Assembly (NCBI RefSeq): GCF_002387245.1
Contig: NZ_DGLD01000008.1
Span: 502-60,452, forward strand
Direction: 5' to 3'
From: Brevundimonas sp. UBA4553
GTDB lineage: Bacteria; Pseudomonadota; Alphaproteobacteria; Caulobacterales; Caulobacteraceae
Length of the DNA: 59,951 nt
A program made the position numbers and the translations under genes. Below, in pieces: positions 48,411 to 57,779 of this stretch; position 1 is the first letter of the stretch; each line of letters begins with the position of its first letter. The notes beneath the pieces were generated by a model. That model was not told where the DNA came from. It saw only the letters and a program-made list of their open reading frames with translations, and made no database searches.

Positions 48411-48604
48411 CACCCACCCTCCCTGAGACACGGGACCGCTAATGTCGCGGAGGCCCGGATTCCTTCCCTCGGATCGGCGGCGCCGGTCTGTGCCGGCTAC
48501 GCCTCCCTGTGGAACAGGGTTCGTCAGGTAACACTGGGGGCCAAGACCTTTCTGCGTATGGATCCATGCCCTTTCGGCATGATCCTCTGACGATGCGCCG
48601 CGCG

Positions 48605-48639
48605 CAAAAGAACGCCGCCCCTCGTCAAAGGGACGGCGT
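48605..48639 (-). terminator. Terminator after the glycan-locus TonB receptor
   Basis: Read on the minus strand, ACGCCGTCCCT pairs with AGGGGCGGCGT (one G-U pair) around a six-base loop and is followed by TCTTTT. It lies 29 bp after the receptor stop and separates it from the esterase/GH28 operon. The rest of the 48411-48667 gap shows no gene. Confidence 0.75.
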
Positions 48640-48667
48640 CAAGCGCGGGTTTCAGGAGGAGGCCCGC

Positions 48668-51463
48668 TTAGAAGATGTACCGCAGACCGACGAAGAACTG
48701 CCGACCGGTGTGGCTGTAGACATTCAAACGATTGCTGGCGTCGACATACTGATCATTGAACTCGTCAGTGAGGTTAATTCCCTCAATGCTGACCTTCAGC
48801 TTGTCGCTGATGGCGTATGAGGCCTGCATGTCGAAGTTCATGGTCTCATTAGTGCCGTGAACGCTGTTGCCATCGTTGCCCGGAACCGCCGTCAGGTAGC
48901 CCTCGCGGTAGGCGGCCGAGCCCCGGATGCTGAACTTGTCGGTCTCGTAGTAGATCGTGGCGTTCCAGGCGTTCTTGGACAGACCCGTCAGCGTCTGGGT
49001 AATGGTCGGGGCGCCCGGCGTCGTCGAGGTCAGATACTCGATGTCGGAATCGACAAAGGTGTAGTTGGCCTGAACGCCGAAGTTTTCCATCCATCCTGGC
49101 AGGAAGCTCAGACGTTTCTGAAGATTGACTTCGAAGCCCTTCAGCTCCCCGCCCGGCGAGTTCACGGGCTGGCTTACAGCGAACAGATCGGTCGGCAGGG
49201 CCGAGGTGCCGTCCAGCAGCGAGTTGGGCAAACCAAGCTGGTTGAACGGGATATCCTGCCGCAGGTTTTGAACGAACGAATTGATCTTCTTGTAGAACAA
49301 TCCCACGGCGAACAGGCTGTCGGCGTCCGGATACCATTCCAGCGACAGGTCCAGATTGTCGGACTTGGTCGGGTCGATATTGGGATTGCCTGAGGAGAAG
49401 CTGCGGTTGGCGCCCTGGATGCCGACGTCGCCACCCGGCGTCAGCACGCTGATCGAAGGCCGGGCGATGGTTTGTGCAGCCGAGATGCGCGCCACGACCG
49501 TGTCGGTCAGGTCCACAGCGAGGTTCGCCGCCGGAAGGAACATGTCGTACTCGCGACGGGCGCGAACCAACTGGATGGTCGACCCCACGGCGGCGTAGCC
49601 GTCCGAATACTGCTCGGTCAGGACGTAGCGTGCGCCAACGTCGCCTCGCCAGTTCAAGCCGAAGGCGTCGAAGCGGAAGTCCGCCTGCAGATACGCCCCC
49701 ATATCCTTCTCATCGACGGTGATATACTGCCCACGGGCCGAAGAGTTGTTGAGGCCGGTCAGCGCGTAGATGCCGTTACCGGAATAGATGTCATAGGTTG
49801 CGATGAACTTATTGAGGTCGGGGGCCAGCCAGCTGGTCGGAGCCCCCGACGGCAGGCCGAGATCGCGTCCGAAGCCCGAGAAGACCTTCGACACATCGGC
49901 CAGTTGCTGGGGGGTCAGCGTCTGCACGACCGTTTCCGACGTCCGATACAGGCCTTCGGAATCAAAGTGGAAGCGACGGAAATCAATCCCGGCCTTCAGG
50001 GTGATGTTCTCGTTGGCGTCGAACTCGCCGTAGGCCTTGGCGGTCGAGAAGCTGTTGGTCACTTCGGTCGGGCGGATACGCACCTCGGACGTGCCGTTGA
50101 TCATCGACCAGTTGGCGGGGTTGGTCAGATCGAAGCCGAAGTCGAACTTGGGCATCCGTGACGTGAAGTCGTACGAGAAGCCGTTGGTGTTCGCCCGGTC
50201 GAAAGTGACGATAGTCGACACGGGGTTGGTGAATTCCGAACGCGAATAGCCGCCGATGAAGCCGGAGCGGAACCGATCGGTCCAGTTGCGGGTCGCGGTG
50301 AAGGTGTACTGCTGGAATTCGGTTTCCAGTTCGTCGTGAGCCGACTGGGAGCGCACATCAACAGCGTCAAATACGCCCTGAACGATATTACGTCCGTCGA
50401 CTGTGCCTGAACGGATGATCGTTTGCGGCTTGCCTGTTCCGCCGCGGCTAAAGCCGATGGCCTGAAGCTGGGCCTCGTCACGCGTGCTCTTCACGTCCGA
50501 ATACAGGACATCCAGCGTCAGGAGCGTCTGATCGTCTGGTTTGAGCTGGAACGAACCGGTCAGACCCAGACGTTCGGTGTTGTGATCATACTGAACATAG
50601 GAGGGAATCCGCGGGTGATAGAGCGCCGTGGACGTGTTGGTGTTGTTGATCTGGCCGATCGCGTAGCCGTTCAGAGTCGACGAAGGATGGAAACCACCAT
50701 TCGCGCCGCCAAAGGTCCAGCGCGTGATATTGGCGCCTTCCTCAAGGATATGACGCTCTTCATAGGCCGCCGAGAACAAGGCGCCGAACTTGCCGTCCAT
50801 CCAGGTGTTCGAGGCCAGCAGGGTGAAGCGCGGCTTCACATCCCGCGCCAGGTCGTTGTAGCTGGCTTGCACCCCCATCACGAGGGTCGGCTCGCGATAG
50901 TCGAACGGGCGGGCGGTCTGCAGGTCCACCGTGGCGCCCAGCGATCCCTCCTCCACGTCGGCCGAGGCCGACTTGCGCACCGTCAGGCTGTTGAACAGCT
51001 CGGACGCGAACATGTTGAAGTCGAACCCGCGCGAGCGGTTGGTGCCGCCTGAGTTCACCGTGCCGCCGGTGGTGGCGATGGCCTCCATGCCGTTGACCCG
51101 GACGCGGGTGTATTCCGAACCCAGGCCACGCACCGAGATCTGGCGACCTTCGCCATTGGCGCGGCTGATGGTGACGCCCGGCACGCGCTGCAGCGATTCG
51201 GCCAGGTTCAGATCGGGAAAGTCGGCGATGTCCTCGGCCTTGATGACATCGACGATGCCACTCTCTCGGCGCTTGGCGCTCACGGCGCTTTGAAGACTGG
51301 CGCGGAAGCCGGTGACGACGATCTCGTCGACCTGGGTTGCGGGCTCGTCCTGAGCCGGCGCATCGGCCGATTGGGCATACGCCCCTCCGGCGCTGGCCAT
51401 CAGGACCGCCAGGACCGAAGCCCCGGTCTTCAGCGCAAATTGGAATCCATGCGTGGAACGCAT
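48668..51463 (-). CDS. TonB-dependent receptor (Caulobacter/Xanthomonas type)
   Basis: This 931-aa outer-membrane importer has a signal peptide (ending AYAQS), a TonB box-like EIVVTGFRASLQSAVSAKR near residue 48, and a plug domain (about 60-190, with NLAESLQRVPGVTISRANGEGRQISVRG). A barrel closing in GRQFFVGLRYIF follows. The FRASLQSA plug start is the mark of the large receptor subfamily (TIGR01782) that imports oligosaccharides in Xanthomonas and Caulobacter. Its neighbours (GH28-like, esterases, MFS, uronate enzyme) suggest it takes up oligouronides. It is divergent from the MFS gene and has its own terminator. Confidence 0.93.
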   Translation of the reverse strand: MRSTHGFQFALKTGASVLAVLMASAGGAYAQSADAPAQDEPATQVDEIVVTGFRASLQSAVSAKRRESGIVDVIKAEDIADFPDLNLAESLQRVPGVTISRANGEGRQISVRGLGSEYTRVRVNGMEAIATTGGTVNSGGTNRSRGFDFNMFASELFNSLTVRKSASADVEEGSLGATVDLQTARPFDYREPTLVMGVQASYNDLARDVKPRFTLLASNTWMDGKFGALFSAAYEERHILEEGANITRWTFGGANGGFHPSSTLNGYAIGQINNTNTSTALYHPRIPSYVQYDHNTERLGLTGSFQLKPDDQTLLTLDVLYSDVKSTRDEAQLQAIGFSRGGTGKPQTIIRSGTVDGRNIVQGVFDAVDVRSQSAHDELETEFQQYTFTATRNWTDRFRSGFIGGYSRSEFTNPVSTIVTFDRANTNGFSYDFTSRMPKFDFGFDLTNPANWSMINGTSEVRIRPTEVTNSFSTAKAYGEFDANENITLKAGIDFRRFHFDSEGLYRTSETVVQTLTPQQLADVSKVFSGFGRDLGLPSGAPTSWLAPDLNKFIATYDIYSGNGIYALTGLNNSSARGQYITVDEKDMGAYLQADFRFDAFGLNWRGDVGARYVLTEQYSDGYAAVGSTIQLVRARREYDMFLPAANLAVDLTDTVVARISAAQTIARPSISVLTPGGDVGIQGANRSFSSGNPNIDPTKSDNLDLSLEWYPDADSLFAVGLFYKKINSFVQNLRQDIPFNQLGLPNSLLDGTSALPTDLFAVSQPVNSPGGELKGFEVNLQKRLSFLPGWMENFGVQANYTFVDSDIEYLTSTTPGAPTITQTLTGLSKNAWNATIYYETDKFSIRGSAAYREGYLTAVPGNDGNSVHGTNETMNFDMQASYAISDKLKVSIEGINLTDEFNDQYVDASNRLNVYSHTGRQFFVGLRYIF

Positions 51464-51811
51464 CGCCTCTTCCCTCCCTGTTCGCCAGCGTTTCGCCGGT
51501 CTTTCTATGGGCCGCGAGATCCGGGGAACTCGCGCTGCCGTCGGTCACCCGATCTCGCAGAATGACGATAGGTTCACCTGATCGATGCACGCCAATCCGA
51601 AGAAGGCATGAACCGATGCAGGATATGAACTGATACCGGTTTCCTACTGATACCAATTCTGGATCGATCAATAAGGATTTTAGCTTAGACGGCTGCAGGA
51701 CTTCCTGACTATCGTCGATTCCAGAGCGCCCGAAGAGGCGCAGCACAGGGAAGAGACGGCCAGCGGCGATCGGCGTCCCGGTCTGGTCTCGCAGATCGAG
51801 GAAACGCCCAG
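51464..51811. other. 348-bp divergent regulatory region, receptor/MFS
   Basis: There is no gene in this stretch between two divergent start codons. It contains the operator-like palindrome at 51630-51643, a second copy of its left half, CTGATACC, 17 bp further on (51646-51653), and the palindromic word GGATCGATCA (51661-51670), which recurs before the LysR gene. An AT-rich patch (51665-51690) may hold a promoter. Confidence 0.55.
51630..51643. promoter_or_regulatory. LacI/GntR-like operator, site B
   Basis: TGATACC-GGTTTCC is an imperfect palindrome around ACCGGT, almost exactly midway between the receptor start (167 bp) and the MFS start (169 bp). It matches site A (40696) at most positions. 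The shape TGAnACCGGTnTCA is typical of LacI-type operators; no LacI or GntR gene lies in the window. Confidence 0.5.
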
Positions 51812-53167
51812 ATGATCGACGGGACAGTTGCGTCCGCGCCCGCTGCGACCCAGCGCCGCACCCGCGTGCGATATGGCATCCTTCTGCTGATCTTTCTGCT
51901 GACGACGATCAACTATGCCGACCGGGCGACCTTCTCGATCGCGGGCGACGCGGCTTCGAAAGACCTGGGGCTCGATCCGATCCAGATGGGCTACATCATG
52001 TCGGCCTTCGCCTGGGCCTATGTGATCGGCCAGATCCCCGGCGGCGCCCTGCTGGACCGCTTCGGCACCAAGCTGATCTATACGATCGCCATCGCCGCCT
52101 GGTCCTTCTTCACCCTGGTGCAGGGCTTCTCGGGCTTCCTCGCCGGCGGCGCCATCTTCGCCGGCCTGTTCGCCATGCGGTTCATGGTGGGTCTGGCTGA
52201 GAGCCCCTCCTTCCCCGGCAACGCCCGTCTGGTCGCCGCCTGGTTCCCGGGCTCCGAGCGCGGCACGGCCTCGGCCATCTTCAACTCGGCGCAATACTTC
52301 TCCCTGGTCGTCTTCGCCCCCTTCATGGGCTGGCTGGTCCATACCTTCGACTGGCATTCGGTCTTCTTCGTCATGGGCGGCCTGGGCCTGATCGCCGCCT
52401 TCGTTTTCTGGAAGATGGTGCGCAGTCCCGTCGACCATCCCCGCGTCAACAAGGCGGAGCTGGACTATATCGAAGCGGGCGGCGGCCTGGTCCGCATGGA
52501 GGACCGCACCGTCACCAAGTCCGCCGCCTTCAGCTGGGCAAACGTCAAGCAGGTGCTGGGCAGCCGTATGCTGATGGGGGTCTTCATCGGCCAGTACGGC
52601 ATCAACGTCCTGACCTACTTCTTCGTGACCTGGTTCCCGATCTATCTCGTCAAGGAGCGCGGCCTGAACATTCTGGAAGCTGGTTTCGCCGCCGCCGCCC
52701 CGGCCCTCTGCGGCTTCGCCGGCGGGGTGCTGGGCGGGATCATCTCCGACGCTCTGCTGAAGAGGACCGGCTCGCTGACGATCGCCCGCAAGACGCCGCT
52801 GCTGATCGGCATGCTGCTGTCCGCCCTGATCATCGCCTGCGCCTATATCGACAACTCCGCTATGATCGTGGTCGTCATGGCCGTGGCCTTCTTCGGCAAG
52901 GGGATCGCCTCGCTGGGGTGGGCCGTGGTGTCCGACACCTCGCCGCGTGAGTTCGTCGGCGTCACTGGCGGCATCTTCAACACCTTCGGCAACTCGGCTG
53001 GCATCGTGACCCCCATCGTCATCGGCTATATCGTGGCCGCGACGGGCTCGTTCGACGGCGCCCTGTGGTTCGTCGGCATCCACTGCCTGCTGGTCATCGC
53101 CGCCTACTTCCTGATCACGGGCAAGATCGAGCGCCTGACCCTGACGTCGACCGAGGCCAAGGCCTGA
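51812..53167 (+). CDS. MFS transporter, hexuronate/hexarate type (ExuT/GudP-like)
   Basis: This 451-aa inner-membrane carrier has 12 hydrophobic segments. The first helix reads TTINYADRATFSIAG, and the loop AWAYVIGQIPGGALLDRFGTK is the MFS signature. This NYADR start is typical of the anion:cation symporter family that carries galacturonate, glucuronate, glucarate and galactarate. It is divergent from the TonB receptor. Its stop overlaps the next ATG (TGATG), so it is translationally coupled to the 615-aa exported protein. The role fits uptake of uronic acids released in the periplasm. Confidence 0.88.
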   Translation: MIDGTVASAPAATQRRTRVRYGILLLIFLLTTINYADRATFSIAGDAASKDLGLDPIQMGYIMSAFAWAYVIGQIPGGALLDRFGTKLIYTIAIAAWSFFTLVQGFSGFLAGGAIFAGLFAMRFMVGLAESPSFPGNARLVAAWFPGSERGTASAIFNSAQYFSLVVFAPFMGWLVHTFDWHSVFFVMGGLGLIAAFVFWKMVRSPVDHPRVNKAELDYIEAGGGLVRMEDRTVTKSAAFSWANVKQVLGSRMLMGVFIGQYGINVLTYFFVTWFPIYLVKERGLNILEAGFAAAAPALCGFAGGVLGGIISDALLKRTGSLTIARKTPLLIGMLLSALIIACAYIDNSAMIVVVMAVAFFGKGIASLGWAVVSDTSPREFVGVTGGIFNTFGNSAGIVTPIVIGYIVAATGSFDGALWFVGIHCLLVIAAYFLITGKIERLTLTSTEAKA

Positions 53168-55014
53168 TGCGGCTGGATCGTCGACAGATCCTGGCGGGCG
53201 CCTCGGTCACGGCGCTGGGCACGGCGCTCAGGCCCGCCGCCGCCCACGCCGCCCCGCTCCAGGTCGTCGCCCCCATGGCCGCGCCGACCTGGGCCTTGCT
53301 GCAACGCGAGCTGATCCGCGCCAACACCGAGGCGTGCGAAGCCTTCTACGCCCGCTATTTCGACGAGCGCGGCTACTTCCTCTGCTTTGAGCGCTGGGGC
53401 GCCAACGACGGGCCTGACGACGCCATCGAGAACGTCAACGGCTGGCCCTTGCTCCACGCCATCGGCGCGCCCGACCGGGTCAAGGCCATGTACACCCAGG
53501 CTTGGGAAGGCCACCTGCGCCAGTTCACCGAGGCGAAGACGACCGAGGTCGAAGTCGCCCGCGAGGGCATGTTCTTCAAGGAGTTCAACGTCCAGCTGGA
53601 CTGGCAGCATCACGCCGAGGAGATGACGCTGTTCAACGTCCAGGGCCTGTCGGACCCGGACAATCCCCGCTTCCGCGATCGCGCCCGCCGCTTCGCCGGC
53701 CTCTACATGGGCGAGGATCCGACTGCGCCGAACTACGACCCTCAGCACAGGATCATCCGCAGTCTGATGAACGGCTCCAAGGGACCGATGCTGCGCAAGG
53801 CGACGGCGTTGGACTGGGCCGGCGATCCCTTCGACCCGACGCACTTCTTCATGGAGCACGGCGAAGAGACCTACGAACAAACGCTTCAGCATTATGAGGA
53901 ATACACCGACGTCGTCGGCGACCACCCGCTGAACATGTTCTCGACCTGCCTGGCGCTGAACGCCTTCATGCTGGAGCATGAACCGAAATACCGGGAGTGG
54001 CTGCTGGGCTACATCGACGCCTGGGCGGAACGAGCCAGGGCCAATGACGACATCCTGCCCTCGAACGTCGGACTTGATGGAGTGATCGGATCGGCCGCCG
54101 ACGGCAAGTGGTGGGGCGGCGCCTACGGCTGGGGCTTCAGCCCGGTCAATCCGGTGACAGGCAAGCGCGAGGACCGCAATCGCGTGCCGCGCACGGCCAT
54201 GGGTTTCTTCAACGCCTACCTTCTGACCGGAGATGACAAGTATCTGCAGACCTGGCGCGCCCAGGCTGACCGCATCAACGCCCAGAAACGCACCGTCGAC
54301 GGCAAGGTCCAGACTCCGACCATGTACGGCGCCGACGGATGGTATGGATGGCGCGACGGCCTGCATCTGAACAACGCGCTGGATATATGGTGGCTGTCTA
54401 TGAAAGACAGCGACCGCCGCCGCGCGCCGGATCATCCCTGGGTCGCCTATCTGGAAGGCCGCAACCCCGAGTGGGTCGAAAGCGCCCTGCGCGCCGATCT
54501 GGGCAAGGTGGCCGAACGCGCCAAGGCCCAGCGTGAGGACACGACCACGCCGGACACGCGGCTGGCCGACGGGGTTCTGGACGTCAATCCGTGCAGCGTC
54601 ACCGCCCTGATGCACCAGACCATGGGCGCCCTGCACATCGCCCGCCCGTCGTGGGCGCCGAGCAGCGCCAACGCCGGCGGCTCCCCCCTGTTCGCCCGCC
54701 TGCGCTACTTCGACGCCGACGCCCGCCGCGCCGGTCTGCCGCCGGACACCGCCGCCCTGATCGACCGGATGACGGCGACCGAAACCGGCGTCACCCTGGT
54801 CAACCTCAGCCAGACCCAGGCCCGCACGGTCATCATCCAGGGCGGCGGCTATGGCGAGCATCGCATCCGCGACGTCCATATCGGCGAAAGCCGCCGAACA
54901 GTGAACGCCGCCGACGTCAGCCTGACCCTGGCGCCGGGCGCGGGGGCGCGTCTGGTCCTGACCATGGATCGATACGTCAACACACCGACCCTGAAGTTCC
55001 CTTGGCGACGCTAG
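53167..55014 (+). CDS. Tat-exported protein of unknown family, probable alpha/alpha-barrel glycan enzyme
   Basis: This 615-aa protein starts with a twin-arginine-like signal (LDRRQILAGASVTALG, ending AHA-AP). The mature part is helical with many conserved-looking aromatic and acidic residues: YFLCFERWGANDGPDDAIENVNGWPLLHAIG near residue 75, EGMFFKEFNVQLDWQHHAEEM near residue 135, FFMEHGEETYEQTLQHYEEYTDVVGDHPLNMFST near residue 225, and KWWGGAYGWGFSPVNPVTG near residue 315. This suggests a six-hairpin (alpha/alpha)6 fold as in uronidases. The last 80 residues look beta-rich. I cannot name the family; GH88/GH105/GH154-type enzymes are candidates to test. Confidence 0.78.
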   Translation: MRLDRRQILAGASVTALGTALRPAAAHAAPLQVVAPMAAPTWALLQRELIRANTEACEAFYARYFDERGYFLCFERWGANDGPDDAIENVNGWPLLHAIGAPDRVKAMYTQAWEGHLRQFTEAKTTEVEVAREGMFFKEFNVQLDWQHHAEEMTLFNVQGLSDPDNPRFRDRARRFAGLYMGEDPTAPNYDPQHRIIRSLMNGSKGPMLRKATALDWAGDPFDPTHFFMEHGEETYEQTLQHYEEYTDVVGDHPLNMFSTCLALNAFMLEHEPKYREWLLGYIDAWAERARANDDILPSNVGLDGVIGSAADGKWWGGAYGWGFSPVNPVTGKREDRNRVPRTAMGFFNAYLLTGDDKYLQTWRAQADRINAQKRTVDGKVQTPTMYGADGWYGWRDGLHLNNALDIWWLSMKDSDRRRAPDHPWVAYLEGRNPEWVESALRADLGKVAERAKAQREDTTTPDTRLADGVLDVNPCSVTALMHQTMGALHIARPSWAPSSANAGGSPLFARLRYFDADARRAGLPPDTAALIDRMTATETGVTLVNLSQTQARTVIIQGGGYGEHRIRDVHIGESRRTVNAADVSLTLAPGAGARLVLTMDRYVNTPTLKFPWRR

Positions 55015-56198
55015 GACGGCGTGCGCTAGCCGGTGCGCTGGGCCTGTCGCTGATAGCGGCCGGCTCGGGCGCCGCTGCGCAAGACCGTTGGGTGGCCGCC
55101 TACGCCTTTGCGCCGTCGTCCACCGCGGGACCGTCAGGACCGGCCTCGGCGCCCAATCCCCATGACGTGCGCGGCCCGCTGGGTCCAGACGTCGTCGAGG
55201 GTGTGACCCTGACCCATGCCGTAATGGTGACGGCGTCCGGCAGCCGCCTCCGCCTGCGACTGTCGAACGCCTATGGCGCCGAGCCGATCACTCTGGGCGC
55301 AGTGACCGTTCGCGTTGGGGACACGACGCGCGAGGTGCGCTTCAACGGCGAGCCTTCATCGGTCATGCCGGCCGGCGCGCCGCTGGTGTCGGATCCGGTC
55401 GATCTGCCCGTCGCGGCTCTGGAGCAGGTCAAGGTCAGCATCGCCCTGCCCCACGCCACCCGACTGCCCACGCATCGCTGGCGTCAGACGTTGCGAGGCG
55501 CTGAAGGCGGGGAGAGCGCACCTATGCGCCTGGGCGCCCTGCTGGCGGGGATCGAGGTCGAAAGCAGTACGCCGCCCGGCGTCATCGTGGCCTTCGGCGA
55601 TTCCATCACCGAGGGCACAGGCGCCTTGCCGGACGGCCCCGGCGGCTGGCCTGAACGGCTGGCCGCGCGTCTGGTGGAAGCCGGCCGTCCGTGGGCGGTC
55701 ATCAACGCCGGCATCGGTGGAAACCGCCTGTTGAACCAGGGATCGGGTCCGTCAGGTCTGGAGCGTCTGGACGGCGACGCCCTGGCGCCCGCGGGCGCGC
55801 GTTGCCTGATCCTGCTGGAAGGCGTCAACGACATCGGCCGCCCTTCGCGGCCGCAGTACGCCCACCAGGCCGTAAGCGCCTCAGACCTGATCGCCGGCTA
55901 TCGTCAGGTCATCCGCCGCGCCCATGCGGCGGGGCTCAAGGCCGTGCTGGCGACAGTGCCGCCGTTCGAAGGCGCCAACTACTTCACCCCTGAAGGCGAG
56001 GCGATCCGACAAACGGTCAACGCCTGGCTGCGCACCCAGACCGAAGCCGACGGGGTGGTCGACTTCGACGCCGCGCTTCGCGATCCCGTCGCGCCTTCTC
56101 GCCTGCAGGCCGCCTTCCACAGCGGCGACTGGCTGCATCCGTCCGACGCCGGCTATCAGGCCATGGCCGAAGCCATTCCGCTGGACGTCTGCGACTAG
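55002..56198 (+). CDS. SGNH/GDSL-family esterase
   Basis: This 398-aa protein has a signal peptide (LGLSLIAAGSGAAAQ). About 150 residues of beta-rich accessory domain precede the SGNH hydrolase (from about residue 195). All four blocks are visible: VIVAFGDSITEG (Ser), INAGIGGNR (Gly), LEGVNDIG (Asn), and GDWLHPSDAGY (Asp and His). Enzymes of this kind deacetylate polysaccharides such as rhamnogalacturonan. The start is a TTG at 55002, overlapping the preceding gene by 13 bp; no ATG fits. It forms an operon with the MFS and 615-aa protein genes. Its stop shares CTAG with the convergent carboxylesterase. Confidence 0.85.
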   Translation: MATLGRRALAGALGLSLIAAGSGAAAQDRWVAAYAFAPSSTAGPSGPASAPNPHDVRGPLGPDVVEGVTLTHAVMVTASGSRLRLRLSNAYGAEPITLGAVTVRVGDTTREVRFNGEPSSVMPAGAPLVSDPVDLPVAALEQVKVSIALPHATRLPTHRWRQTLRGAEGGESAPMRLGALLAGIEVESSTPPGVIVAFGDSITEGTGALPDGPGGWPERLAARLVEAGRPWAVINAGIGGNRLLNQGSGPSGLERLDGDALAPAGARCLILLEGVNDIGRPSRPQYAHQAVSASDLIAGYRQVIRRAHAAGLKAVLATVPPFEGANYFTPEGEAIRQTVNAWLRTQTEADGVVDFDAALRDPVAPSRLQAAFHSGDWLHPSDAGYQAMAEAIPLDVCD

Positions 56199-57769
56199 GT
56201 GCCCTGTTTCAGGAAGGGCGCAGTCTGGAACAGGCGGCGCTCGTCGGCGCGCGGGTCGTTCTCGCTGCGGCTGTCCACGTCGAAGATCATCGTCGTCCGC
56301 TGCGGCAGCGTGTAGCGATCCCAGCGGGGAATGGCGGCGTTGTTGGGGTCCCCGGTGCGTGCGAAGGCGATGAAGGTCTCGCTCATCGCCTCGGCCGCCC
56401 GCTTCGCATCCGGCCCTGCCCCCGCCTTGGCTTCGGTCTTGTCGCAGTTGTCGAACGCCAGGCCGATGTCGAAGCCATGATAGGCGCCGCGCCATGGCTC
56501 GACCGGAGAGGCGAAGTCCAGCTGATACATCCAGGTCGGGCCGTTCAGTTTGGCGCGCTCCTCCGCCTGGATCAGGTGCCCTGGCCGTGAACGGCCGCAC
56601 GTCGCGGCGGCGACGAACACCTCTCGGGGCGTCATCTTTGGGAACCGGGCGCGATACCAGTCGACGACGTACTGGGCGTTGAGATCCAGGACAAACTCCG
56701 GCGCGAGGCGTGGCGCGATGTTGTCCCAGGTGATCTCCGGCGCACCAGGACCGCCCGCCGCGCCGCCGCCGAACTCGTCGTGGGTATTGCCGATGATCAT
56801 GGGGATGTGCCCGCTCTCGCGCGGCGCGTCCGGCACGAACGGGTGTCTTGGCAAGGTGTGATGATCCATCACCGAGTGGAAATAGATCCCGCCCTTCTCC
56901 AGCGGGTCCGCCATCTGAAGCGCCTCGACCAGCCGCCCGCTCGGCAGGGTCGCCAGCTCCGCCGCGCGATCCGCCGTCAGCCCCAGATGATCCAGGAAAC
57001 GACGCATCCGCAGCTCCGCATGCTGCGGCCCCATGGCGGTGACGTGCTGGCCGCTCATGGTGATGACGCGATGATAGAGACCGGCCGCGCGCGGCATGGC
57101 CATCAGGGTCACCAGCTTGCCCCCGCCGCCTGACTGACCGAAGACCGTGACATTGGCCGGATCGCCGCCGAAGTTCGCGATATTGTCGCGCACCCATTCC
57201 AGCGCCAGGATCAGATCCAGATTACCGATGCTGCCCGAGGCCGCGAACTCGCCGCCCAACAGCTGTCCCAGACCGCTGTAGCCAAAGACGTTGAGGCGGT
57301 GATTGAGCGTCAACACCACCACGTCGCCGCGTCGGCACAGGGCCGCGCCGTCATACAGGGGACTGGAGCCCGAGCCGTTGGCGTGCGCTCCGCCGTGAAC
57401 ATAGACCATGACCGGCCGCCCCCCGCGGTCCGCCAGGGCGGGCGTCCAGACGTTCAGGAACAGGCAATCCTCGCTCTGGTCCGGTTCGGCGCTCTTCTGG
57501 GGCGAGGCGTGGCCGTAGGCCGTGGCGTCCGTGATCCCGCTCCAGGGCGCGGGCGTCTGTGGCGGACGAAAGCGGCGAGTGCTGGTGTCCGCCCCATAGC
57601 GAACGCCCTTGAACACCTTGATGTCGCGATCGACATAGCCTCGCACTCGGCCGTACCGCGTGTCGGCGACCGGCGCCGCACCCTCGGCCTGCACGCCGCC
57701 CGCCATCGCGGTCAGCGCAAGCCCCCCGCCCAGTGTGCAAACGGCGCGTCGCGTCAGGTCCTGGGTCAT
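56195..57769 (-). CDS. Type-B carboxylesterase, exported
   Basis: This 524-aa protein has an N-terminal signal (RRAVCTLGGGLALTAMAGGVQA). The carboxylesterase/lipase family marks are EDCLFLNVWTPA near residue 100, YVHGGAHANGS (oxyanion loop) near residue 123, and the catalytic Ser in VTVFGQSGGGG near residue 208. A Glu in NTHDEFGGG and a His in GAYHGFDI complete the triad. It is a third esterase in the locus, possibly acting on feruloyl, acetyl or methyl esters. It is transcribed together with LysR and kdgD on the minus strand and is 10 bp downstream of the LysR gene. Confidence 0.88.
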   Translation of the reverse strand: MTQDLTRRAVCTLGGGLALTAMAGGVQAEGAAPVADTRYGRVRGYVDRDIKVFKGVRYGADTSTRRFRPPQTPAPWSGITDATAYGHASPQKSAEPDQSEDCLFLNVWTPALADRGGRPVMVYVHGGAHANGSGSSPLYDGAALCRRGDVVVLTLNHRLNVFGYSGLGQLLGGEFAASGSIGNLDLILALEWVRDNIANFGGDPANVTVFGQSGGGGKLVTLMAMPRAAGLYHRVITMSGQHVTAMGPQHAELRMRRFLDHLGLTADRAAELATLPSGRLVEALQMADPLEKGGIYFHSVMDHHTLPRHPFVPDAPRESGHIPMIIGNTHDEFGGGAAGGPGAPEITWDNIAPRLAPEFVLDLNAQYVVDWYRARFPKMTPREVFVAAATCGRSRPGHLIQAEERAKLNGPTWMYQLDFASPVEPWRGAYHGFDIGLAFDNCDKTEAKAGAGPDAKRAAEAMSETFIAFARTGDPNNAAIPRWDRYTLPQRTTMIFDVDSRSENDPRADERRLFQTAPFLKQGT

Positions 57770-57779
57770 GCAACGTCCT

